Shown here one piece after another: positions 8,071-16,107 of a DNA stretch of 16,107 bases. Source of the stretch: Cudoniella acicularis (taxonomy: Eukaryota; Ascomycota; Leotiomycetes; Helotiales; Helotiaceae); the NCBI GenBank assembly GCA_013054445.1, contig JAAMPI010001314.1, positions 1-16,107 of the forward strand, given 5' to 3'. Within the stretch, counting starts at the first letter, position 1. Each line of letters begins with the position of its first letter. Both the position numbers and the translations under genes were made by a program. The notes below the pieces were generated by a model. It was not told the DNA's origin. It searched no databases and saw only the letters and a program-made list of their open reading frames with translations.

Positions 8071-8201
8071 GGGCGTCCAATTCAGGCCCCCTCACGCGCC
8101 AGAGCTTCTGATATGCTGGCGTATAGGGCATCCAATTCCGGTCCCCAATGGACGCGCTAGCCGATCTTGGTCCGCACTCCCCGTGCCAGAGCTTCTAATG
8201 C
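8071..8201. repeat. Internally duplicated non-coding element
   Basis: Two blocks recur in the same order: GGGCRTCCAATTC followed by GG-CCCC (8071-8090 and 8126-8146), and CGYGCCAGAGCTTCT (8095-8109 and 8182-8196). Around them (8200-8340) the words CGCTAGC and GCTAGCG and the palindrome ATCACGTGAT (8273-8282) recur. No coding potential is visible. It looks like repeat-derived DNA, not a gene. Confidence 0.5.
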
Positions 8202-8546
8202 AATAGCGATTCTCATGCGCTAGCGTCTACCACGCGACAGCGTTATGGAAACCAGATGACAAAATTAGCAGCATCACGTGATTATGCTATCGTGTTGCTG
8301 GTCTTGACGCTAGATATAACGCTAGCGCTGAGAAAGGTGCTAAAACCACGGTGATAACACGCTACTATCTTACTTGCGGTATTATAAAGAGAGGAGGAAA
8401 GGTTCTATTCTCGCGAAATAATAATAAGAAAGGAAAAAAACATAATCTGGCTCCAACCGAGCACGTGCAGGATACGAGTTCACGTGATATTAAAAATAGC
8501 TAAACGATCTCTCGAACGGAGATCATAGTACAACCTTGGAATGACC

Positions 8547-8565
8547 GGGAGCCGATTCGGCTCCC
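8547..8565. repeat. 19-bp palindrome
   Basis: GGGAGCCGA and TCGGCTCCC flank a single central base. It lies ~50 bases before the LTR-like segment and may belong to the same element. Confidence 0.7.
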
Positions 8566-8616
8566 CTACCCGATTCTAGCCTTGCGCTATACAGCCTAGG
8601 CGGGTATCACCTCACT

Positions 8617-8853
8617 TGTCAAGTGACCGCGATTTGTCACAGACCTGGTCTGACGCGTCCCCCTTACTTGACGCGTTCCCCTTGCCTTGTCACGTGTTCT
8701 GGTCCGTGCTGGACTCACCTCCTGTATATAGACCCCTTCGGGGCCACCTCTCTTCTTCTCTCCTTAGCTTAGTTTCTTCGATAATACAGCACCTTCCTGC
8801 AAATACGTCCCTACGTGGCGTCAGGGCCCTAGTGCCTTTGCAGAGCCGTAACA
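8617..8853 (+). mobile_element. Possible solo LTR or LTR end
   Basis: The segment starts TGTCAAGTG and ends CCGTAACA (TG...CA). It has a tandem ~18-bp repeat (TGACGCGTCCCCCTTACT, then TGACGCGTTCCCCTTGCC) in a U3-like part, a TGTATATAGA TATA box near 8731, then CCCCTTCGGGG and a CT-rich tract, the order of promoter parts in fungal LTRs. An A+T-rich block follows at once. I could not find a target-site duplication (TCACT before, CTAAT after) or a primer-binding site, so the exact ends are uncertain. An 85-codon frame starting without ATG at 8616 is incidental. Confidence 0.45.
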
Positions 8854-9040
8854 CTAATATCTTTTCTTTATAATTATTAGTCTATTATCTTTATAGTTAA
8901 CTACTATTGTTTTAGCAGTTAATAAGTTAAATATCGAGTTATAAATAGTTATAGAACTTTATAAACTAGGGCTCTATAATCTATTAATCAGGATATTTAT
9001 ATTTAACTACTCTATATAGTAAGAGATTACTATGTATTCC
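8854..9040. other. A+T-rich block after the LTR-like segment
   Basis: This is nearly pure A+T with TTAA/TATA words and no open frame. It is consistent with a RIP-mutated interior of a retroelement, of which nothing else can be recognised. From 9040 to 9490 I see only short chance frames; the last ~150 bases are a plausible promoter and leader for the membrane-protein pseudogene at 9493. Confidence 0.5.
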
Positions 9041-9492
9041 GCATGGCCCTATCGGACTCGCTCCGAGGCACCGGGACCTGGTCTCATATCAACAATAGTT
9101 CGTTTTAGCCTCGAATATAATTTAAATAATAAACCGTTGATAGTGGCCATGGCGCCGCAGAACTCGAAAGTGTGGGCAGAACGAAGGCGGCGGTGAGACA
9201 TAACTTGACCTCTAACACCTCTGTACAGCTCGGTGGCGCGAAGCCCATGACAACTACGTGGCTTTTGTCTCAGCTCAGCCTCACCGCGAATTTTCTTCAG
9301 CAAGGGGCTATAAGCCAAAAGTCATCCTCATGGCATCAGTTGTTTTTTACACCAAAAGATTTCTATCTAACGGAAACTTTGGTCCGGTGAGGAAAGTCAT
9401 TTGCTGGCCTGTTCCCCACATAAACTCCTTTCAAATTGACTCCTTTTACTACTTGTCGACCAACCCACCTCCGAATCTAAGAGCTTGATAAA

Positions 9493-10986
9493 ATGGCAAA
9501 CTCTTCAAACTCCGCAAATCCGTGGGTCCCTCCAACATACAGTCAAGAAAACTAGTCCAACGGCAGCGCAATCGCTGTACTCTTCGCGCTCGCAATTGGT
9601 TGTCTCGCCCATCCCCGTGGGTCTCTGACCTTCAACAAATCCGGTCGAATATGGCGACTCTCACCACACCTCGGGTTTGTGGAAGCCGTGAATATCGTTT
9701 CAAAGCTCCTCATAAATTTGATGAGAGGTTATTCGTTACATGTAGCCTGTGTGACGCTCTTGGCTGTACGTGCAGGGAACAGCTGGGCTTCGACTGAGTA
9801 TGATTCGTATCAAGAAGAATGGAAAAAAGAATAGACAAACCCGACTGAACATCACGTATCTACTGATTCATCGGAGATGAGAGCTATAATTAGCGCTGGG
9901 GAACAATAGGCTGAGGATGAGGACTTGATTCCCTCTGTGGGAAGGAGCGCGACCATCAAGGCAGAGGAAGAAAGGGCAAATGTTAATTTGTATCGGAGGA
10001 CCAATCAACTTGCTCAGCCGCACGGTGGGGATAGGAATGAGATCGAAAGTCGGGATGAGAAAAGCACTAATGGAGACGCTCGGAAACCATCTGAGGACTC
10101 CATATTTCTCTTTCAACTTAAAGAAACGGAACGACACGAAAGTGGCTTGACCTTCCGCCTTCTTGTATGGGTTCCCATGCTCCTCGCAGCTTTAAAAATC
10201 GTGTCCGTCACGGGAGGCTGGAGTATCTGGGGTCCCAAGGTGTACGGTTGTATGTTCTTCTGTTCGTGGTTGGTAGCGGAGCTCGTCACAATCGCAGCCT
10301 CTCGACGCCAATTATCCAAAGAGTGACAGGACAAGGCATTGAAGTTGAGTCGACTCTGGCGGAAGTCATGGAAGGTGCCGGGCCTGCCGGGAAGAAAAAA
10401 GAAGTCCGTTGAAGCTGTTCTGATGGATCCCTGCTTCTTACTCTGGCCCTGGGAAATGATGGAAACCGAAGATCCCTTTATCCTGGGCTGGATTTCTTGC
10501 ACTCTTCTGCTCGGTTTCAATACCTGGCCTCTGGTTGCCAATACCGCTTTGATATACTTCAGTCCTTACGGAAGGTACTATCTTTGGATGAACAGTTTTC
10601 TATGGCAGCCAGTTTGAGACATCATTACGCAGCAATTGATGTGTGCCGTTAGAATAATCATACTCTATTTATTCGTTCTTGCGCCTTTCATTGTTTATGC
10701 TATTGCTTATTTTATGTTTATTTACGGGGTTATATCCCCAACGGCGCTGCATGTGTTAACTATACTACCGATTCTCCTGGCCCCGCGTTTCGGTATATCT
10801 GAAAAGAAACTTTCTCGTTGGTATCATGCAATGAAAATGGAGGATGTTGATGGGCTAGTGCCGGGTTATTTGGCGTTGGTTCAGGTCATCTTGCCGATTT
10901 TTTGGTATACGAGACTACTGAATGTTTATGCTAGCTATGATTGTTCGACTACGACTCAGGTATTTTGGTACGACTGGACTGGATGA
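9493..10986 (+). pseudogene. Multi-span membrane protein, broken by five in-frame stops
   Basis: A single frame runs from ATG 9493 (MANSSNSANPWVPPTYSQ) to TGA 10984-10986 (ending FWYDWTG), 498 codons with no frameshift but with stops at 9553 (TAG), 9832 (TAG), 9907 (TAG), 10324 (TGA) and 10615 (TGA). Each can come from CAG or CGA by one C-to-T change. Hydrophobic segments lie near the start (AIAVLFALAIG), at about 10151-10210, 10240-10300, 10477-10560, 10645-10735 and 10855-10920. A charged, Glu/Lys-rich stretch (about 9910-10130) precedes the main membrane part. The style is that of lineage-specific fungal integral membrane proteins of unknown role; I cannot name the family. The lack of indels points to recent or RIP-type damage. 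No GT-AG introns that would remove the stops were evident. Confidence 0.72.
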
Positions 10987-12658
10987 GCACCATCTGCAAA
11001 GATCGTGTTCTGATACACTGCGTTAGCTAGAAGTTGGCATGAAATATCAATTGCTGAAGATTTGGGCCTTAGAACAAATCCTACATCGTCTGTCTTCGTA
11101 ATTTTGGTTTGCTCTATGCCTCGAAAAGAAAACTAGGGTTTTGAAAATGAGTGAAATTGCAATGACTTCCAAGCTTTGGCATTCAAGCTGTCGAGAACTG
11201 GCCCGCCACCGAACCCACCAAAATTACCCTCGAGATATAGCACTGTAAGGGAGTCTTTGCTATTCTCTTATCGATATTTCCCCGTTCCTAATGTAGCGTG
11301 CAAAACCCTAATCCTCGCCCTTCTCCATACGAATCTCATAGATATTTTCCTAGCCGTACTTCAAGAAGTCCGGTACTCTTCACAATATACGAAAATTGAG
11401 CTTTCTACCAGTCCCTTCTTAAAACCACTTCTTCATGGAATAGAACGCCTGTCGGAAGAAACGTCTCTGGATTATCCAAATTCATCTGCCCACAGGTGAG
11501 AGAAGGAGAACCACGATTAGGAAAACCCAATAGACCCCTCGTGGGTTAGGCTAGTAACCTTGCACTTGACCAAGCCCCCCCCAAACAATTTCCTTTGGAG
11601 TATCTAATACCTAAGTTAAGATACAGTAGGCAGGAACGACCGGCAAAGAGCGCCCATCCACTATCCTTGGGAAAGTTTCACCGGATCAGAGCTAGCGGAA
11701 AGTTTCTAACTACCAAAAAGCGATTTCTTACTCTGGTTTGAGGAAGTCAAGACTCAGGGGACAGTGCAATGGGCTAAGGGGTTGAGGCTTCCTGGCAAAG
11801 TGTCAATAATATAATCTGCAACGCTTTCTTATAGTTTTCTTGGTTGAAGTCTTCAAGTCACATATCTGTTCGATCACTAGTTTCATGATTCATGACCCGT
11901 TACGACAGCTCCTTCTGCACACTTGGCTTATTACCTTATGTTTTGATATCTAACCAAAAACAACCTATCAACTCATACTCACGAGGCAGGATTATTTTCC
12001 TCCAAGTGCTCCAATTAAGAAACGGGTTGTGGTATTAAAGCTCAATCACGTGAGTGGCTTTTCCTTCCCTTTTTCCCTAACCAGCCCAACTTATCTCCGA
12101 AACAACGCATAAGCGAGGTCTCATTCCCAAACAAAGCCACCACCATATTTTCCAACAGTGCCACGATGTCGGAAAATATAGGGAGACGGAGGAGAGAAAT
12201 AATTGGTTCATGAGGTTTCAGCTGTGGCGCTCTCAATTTGATCATGCGAGTGCGCCATATTTGCCTGTGCATTTAAGTGCGTGTCTTCGCTATGTTCGTG
12301 GCGGTGATTCTTGCATACGGTGTTTCAAACGATTTTATCGATATATTTTGGGCTTTTTTTAGGCTTCAGTTGCGTCATTGAATAGCCGTTTGTTGTGGAA
12401 TTTCGGGTTGTTGCCAAGCCATATTCATTCATAATTACGACGTCTGGTCACTGCCGATGAACAACACGCTTGTCGAGAGCTGCAAGATTTGACCACCAAC
12501 AAAACGCTACAAACCAGTCGTGCTACCTTACATTGGACTCCACTTACATGCAATCGCCTCTCTCAATGAATGGTAAACAATACTAGCAGCGAAGTTTCTC
12601 ATTCTCAGCGGGCACAAAAATACGCGAAAACCCGCAACTTTAAACACCCACAAGCACC
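10987..12658. other. Intergenic region, no supported gene
   Basis: A 107-codon plus frame at 11176-11499 and a 76-codon minus frame at 12042-12272 are the longest; neither has a recognisable domain or good start context. The last ~100 bases form the leader of the gene at 12659 and contain an upstream ATG at 12570 (AATGAATGG) opening a 65-codon frame that overlaps the main start in another frame. No repeats or RNA genes were recognised. Confidence 0.45.
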
Positions 12659-13954
12659 ATGTCGAGCACCACTCTCACGCTCCTCCATGGCCAGCTCAAC
12701 TCCAGCCACACCTCAAACATCACCGCCATTTATACACCAAGCAATCTTCCAACACCCTGGCCACTAGTCATTGCAAGCTGTGTTGTCTCTCTAATAATCT
12801 GCTGCTACGGCACCAAAGGAGCACTCAGCATACTAAGCAGTTTGTCATTAGAAAATCGTCCCAGAAGTACAAAGGCTTTATGGAAAAGGACTGCACCGAG
12901 AAGGAGAGAATCACATATTTGCGAGACAGAACTGCACACACTTCATACCGATGATGCGCCCCCGGAATATACTATAGTAGTCAAAGACGTCGAAAGCCCG
13001 CCCCAGGAAATCCTCCCCTCCGTAAACCCGGATGATATAACGCCTATGGTAGTGGAACCGGACTACACCTCCAGATGGGACAAGACCCCGCGTTCCAAAC
13101 TCATTTTCATCGTCATCATCATATATTGCACCTTCCGAGCCGCTACCGCAACAGCCGTCACTCTCCAATCCTACCTCACACATAACACCTCAGTCGCCGC
13201 GCCCTGCCTCCTCTTCTTCGCCCTCGTCTCCACCCAATTCATCCTCACCAATCTTTCTCTCCCGCGATTAATGCGGCTCCTCCTAACCCTCGATGTCCTC
13301 CTCCTCTTCCTCGCCTTCCTCGCCACATCATTCATCCCTTACACTAAAAATGGAGACAACCTCCCCTTCTACGCCCATATCACCACCCTCGGCGGCAACT
13401 GCCCCGTCTACGCAAGCGACTGCTATAATCAAGCACCACACTGGAGTACCTTCGGCTGCGGCAAGTGGACCCCACTTCAAGACGTTGATGGCGATGACGA
13501 CGCCCGTCCCGGAAACGGCTACTACCCCCCTTATGCCTCCAAAGACGACTTCAACTACTACTCGAACCCCATCCACATCATCGAATCCATCATCATCGTC
13601 TTCGGCTCTATCTGGCTCCTCTCTGTCGTTTTCCAACTCTGGGAAGCGCGCCATTTATTCCGCGGTTCACACGCGCCGAGGCCGGGACGCTCTGCAAATG
13701 CTATGTATGGATTGATGATAATTTTTGGTATGATGGGAATTTTTGTAGCGTTGTGGATGAGTATAGGTGGGCATTTGAGCGCGGAGACAGGCAATCATAG
13801 GACGAGTTTTATTGATGGGAGGAATGCGACGGAGAGTACGCCTCCTTGGAGTGATTGTTTTGTGGTGGAAGCGCCGAGAAGTTCAAGTGGATTTTTTGGG
13901 GAGTGGGTGAGGGTTAATAAGGTTAATGTTTTTAGGATTGTTGCTGGGTTGTGA
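12659..13954 (+). CDS. Six-span membrane protein of unknown function
   Basis: An uninterrupted 431-codon frame starts at an ATG with an excellent fungal context (AAGCACCATGTCG). Predicted spans by hydrophobicity: about 34-56, 147-169, 179-201, 204-226, 306-328 and 349-370. The first loop (57-146) is polar, with a basic cluster (KRTAPRRR) and a PPEY motif at 101-104 that could bind WW-domain ubiquitin ligases if cytosolic. The loop between spans 4 and 5 carries Cys248, Cys255 and Cys267 and many aromatic/Gly residues, probably extracellular. Asn-x-Ser/Thr sites occur at both ends. It resembles Pezizomycotina-specific integral membrane proteins with no assigned role. It follows the broken membrane-protein gene in the same orientation but shows no clear similarity to it. 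Intactness argues for a working gene. Confidence 0.85.
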   Translation: MSSTTLTLLHGQLNSSHTSNITAIYTPSNLPTPWPLVIASCVVSLIICCYGTKGALSILSSLSLENRPRSTKALWKRTAPRRRESHICETELHTLHTDDAPPEYTIVVKDVESPPQEILPSVNPDDITPMVVEPDYTSRWDKTPRSKLIFIVIIIYCTFRAATATAVTLQSYLTHNTSVAAPCLLFFALVSTQFILTNLSLPRLMRLLLTLDVLLLFLAFLATSFIPYTKNGDNLPFYAHITTLGGNCPVYASDCYNQAPHWSTFGCGKWTPLQDVDGDDDARPGNGYYPPYASKDDFNYYSNPIHIIESIIIVFGSIWLLSVVFQLWEARHLFRGSHAPRPGRSANAMYGLMIIFGMMGIFVALWMSIGGHLSAETGNHRTSFIDGRNATESTPPWSDCFVVEAPRSSSGFFGEWVRVNKVNVFRIVAGL

Positions 13955-14160
13955 TGTTTGTTGCTGTTAGGTAGAGAGGAGAGGAGGATATACCCAGGTT
14001 CGTGTTAAGTTAGTGTTAATTTATATGGATTTAGTAATTTGAGAAGTTCATTCAGTTGCAGTTGATAATGTGAACTCAACTAAAATCGTTCGTTCGCTTT
14101 CGTATCGCCAAGTATTGTGGATTTATATTTGCCTAAAGTAACATAACGCTTCGTCAATTT

Positions 14161-14304
14161 CTCAAAGCACACTCTTTCCGAAAGTCTGCAGTCTCTACTT
14201 CAATTCTCATCCTCTTCAATCTCAACTCTTCCTGCTAAGCCTCTCTACACTTACCCATTCACTCGACCATGCCACCGAGCCCTCCTACCCAGGGCACGCC
14301 TTGA
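14161..14304 (+). other. CT-rich leader with an abortive 12-codon ORF
   Basis: A pyrimidine-rich stretch (about 14175-14265), typical of fungal 5' leaders, runs into CTCGACCATG, a good initiation context at 14269. The frame then reads only MPPSPPTQGTP before a stop at 14302-14304. This may be the promoter and first codons left from a lost gene. The rest of 13955-15097 holds nothing I can support. Confidence 0.3.
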
Positions 14305-15097
14305 TATATAAATTCGTAACCATAGCCATTGCTAAATCTAATTCCCTATAAGTCCCAGAGAGCCAGTTATTGAAAAGGGCTGGGTAACGGTCATCTCCAC
14401 TTTTAACATACTCGGAACACTAAATGCCAGTTCCTTTTTTCTACTATCGCGTAATTTCAAAGTTTGCCTCTAGGGTTGTGTTGAATTTCTAAAGTTTTCT
14501 TCAACTACTAGTGTCATTCAATTTGCGAGTTGTTGATAATATCACGGCTAGAATAAGCAACTAATCAGGTGTAAGACGAAAAGCGAGAAATAGAGAGGCC
14601 GTTCAGAAGGCGTCACTACAGGCGCGCTTTATTTTCAGGGTAGATTTGGAGAACTTACGAAGGCTATTTCAACATAAAACAATCGGGAAGCCGGTAATTT
14701 TATATTTTCTTTCAACTCTATAAAACCGCTAATAAAATTTAGTTGAAATAGATTCAAAATCTGAGGCAGAGGAGGCCGGAATTCAGGCTTCTGGTAGGGC
14801 ACTGTACGGTATTCACTTGCTAATTTATAGTGACAAGTACCTGGAAACTCTCGAAAAATCATCCTGAATTTCGTATCACGAGATTATTAGTATCTATTAT
14901 ATTTGTAATCGTTTATTTTGGACTTGTAGTTAAATTCTATTAGTTATATTTAGATCGGCTCCTTCAATGAGCCTTTGGTCAACCTAAGTTCTTTGACGCC
15001 GGCGAGGTATCCCCGGCTACGGATGTCGCTGGAATATGCAGCTCTAGAACCAACAATGCGAAATTTCTATTACAAGTCCACTAAATGTCTAATCCTA

Positions 15098-15345
15098 GGA
15101 CGGACTTTGAGTGATTTATTGTAGGTCGCGGAAATGTGTAACACTGGGACGCACTTTCGAGAGATTTTGCGGCGCATCGAGTGACTGACTGGGTCTGGGG
15201 CATATATTTGGTGGTTTGGTTGTAAGTCGATGGAACGTTTGACATCGAGATGGACTTTTGAGAGGCTTTGTTGCAAATCGAGTGGATATCGGGTCCACAT
15301 ACAGACATTGAGTCTTGATTTGGCTGTAACTTGTAAGCTTCATCC
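15098..15345. repeat. ~50-bp imperfect tandem repeat, about five units
   Basis: Blocks of the form GGAC-(G/A)-AC-TTT-GAG-ATTT-TTG-(C/T)-AA-TCGA recur with their TTT cores at about 15106, 15155, 15207, 15256 and 15308, a spacing of 49-52 bases. Units are well diverged. The period is not a multiple of three, so the overlapping minus-strand frames (up to 123 codons) are unlikely to be protein repeats. Confidence 0.55.
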
Positions 15346-15576
15346 CAGAGTGAGCTTGTATGCCTGTTTCGAGACACATCCGAGTCAATTCCTTTATACA
15401 ATAGCCACAGATGGGAGAAATGAAGATTGGAACATCCTGTGGATGCCGCCACTATAGGAGGTAGAGGTGATCATTAGCATTATGCATTACCTCCTCACCG
15501 ATCAACTCCCTGATCCCTGTTATTCCCCATTCTCCATTTCCTCAGTATCAAAACTTATCCTCATTAAATACTACTT

Positions 15577-16107
15577 TCACAGAACAGCCAACCCCGCAAC
15601 CCCAGCAGCGAGTCCCAAACCACCCATCCAGACACCAGTAGGGGCAGCTCCCGCCTTGCTGCTGCTCGTGCTTGTGCCTCCACTTCCCGCCGTCGCACTC
15701 CCACCACTTATGCCGCTCGTCTTACTACCCCCCGTAGCCGTAGAACCCCCACTACTTGATCCTGATCCCGAAGCCAGCACTAGCAACCTTCGTCGCCCCC
15801 GTCGCACTCCCAGTAATCGCCCCTGGACCCTGCACCCCACTTGGCGTAAAATACAAACTAACCGCGGTCTGACTCGGATACAAATCCGTCATATCAGTCA
15901 GCGCTCCCACTAACTGCCGGATCATAGTTCAGACTCGCGAATATGGATTCGAAAAGGCCCGGTGGGGGGTGCCGGTGCAGAGTTGGTTGGAAGCGGAGGA
16001 GAGGGATTGTTGCGTATGCGGAGGTTTNGGCGGGGGGAGCGCGCACCGTGTACGTAGTCGCAGTCGAGGCAGCCGATCCAGTCTTGGAAGTATGAACCGC
16101 CGCACAC
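15577..16107 (-). pseudogene. GPI-anchored Ser/Gly-rich surface protein, C-terminal part, frame-disrupted
   Basis: The gene enters from the right edge, so its start is outside. The minus strand reads SYFQDWIGCLDCDYVHG at the edge, then SLSSASNQLCTGTP, FESIFASLNYDPAVSG, MTDLYPSQTAVSLYFTPSG and GPGAITGSATGAT, in four successive frame changes (frames 0, 1, 2, 1, 0), and finally a Ser/Gly-rich stalk and a hydrophobic tail (GVWMGGLGLAAGVAGLAVL) ending at the TGA 15577-15579. The Cys-rich domain, low-complexity stalk and terminal hydrophobic segment are the layout of GPI-anchored fungal wall proteins. An N at 16028 and six-base G runs at 16032-16037 and 15964-15969 lie at two of the breaks, so sequencing error is as likely as true decay. 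Confidence 0.6.

Noticed and set aside
8616..8873. 85-codon plus frame
   Set aside because: It has no ATG, lies inside the LTR-like segment and contains no domain.
9522..9797. 91-codon plus frame at the start of the membrane pseudogene
   Set aside because: It is in a different frame from the 498-codon membrane-protein frame, which has the better ATG and coherent hydrophobic text.
11176..11499. 107-codon plus frame
   Set aside because: It is open by chance length only; no membrane, signal or domain pattern, and the start context is poor.
13293..13794. Ser/Thr/Pro-rich plus frame and minus frames within the six-span gene
   Set aside because: They are low-complexity frame shadows of the main gene's codon usage.
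15081..15452. Minus frames of 76-123 codons over the ~50-bp repeats
   Set aside because: Three overlapping frames are open at once and the repeat period is not a multiple of three, so none is favoured.
1..16107. tRNA, rRNA or CRISPR-like arrays
   Set aside because: No cloverleaf with A/B boxes, no rRNA text and no spaced identical repeats were seen.

Overview
The window looks like nuclear DNA of a filamentous ascomycete (Pezizomycotina; a Leotiomycetes-like genome is a guess). Reasons: short GT-AG introns of 46-104 nt with CTRAY-type branch sites, a HET-domain gene, multi-span membrane proteins of a fungal style, a LINE relic whose in-frame stops all look like C-to-T changes (RIP-like), and A+T-rich mutated blocks. 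Exon structures and domain calls come from reading the sequence by eye; no search was run.

Layout. 1-1200: A+T-rich and repeat-bearing DNA with a possible remnant of a pogo/Fot1-like transposase. About 1200-3440 (minus): a decayed LINE with ORF1 (Gly/Pro-rich start, CCHC knuckles near the end) and the first part of ORF2 (APE-type endonuclease), but no reverse transcriptase. 3600-3890: small tandem repeats and one copy of a ~115-bp direct repeat. 3999-7506 (minus): one intact five-exon gene of 1081 codons joining a SesB-like alpha/beta hydrolase to a HET domain. 7795-7920: the second copy of the ~115-bp repeat. 8040-9040: repeat-derived DNA including a possible solo LTR and an A+T-rich tail. 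9493-10986 (plus): a multi-span membrane protein gene kept in one frame but broken by five stops. 12659-13954 (plus): an intact six-span membrane protein of unknown function. 15098-15345: an imperfect ~50-bp tandem repeat. 15577-16107 (minus, cut by the window edge): the end of a GPI-anchored, Ser/Gly-rich surface protein, with several frame changes next to an ambiguous base.

How it fits together. The centre is a candidate allorecognition/cell-death locus: hydrolase (SesB-type) and HET are both known effector domains of fungal incompatibility and NLR proteins, and here they appear to be on one polypeptide. The locus sits among RIP-marked transposon relics and between direct repeats, a setting suited to duplication and turnover. 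The most unusual detail is that introns 3 and 4 of this gene are near-copies of each other, as expected of introner-like intron gain.
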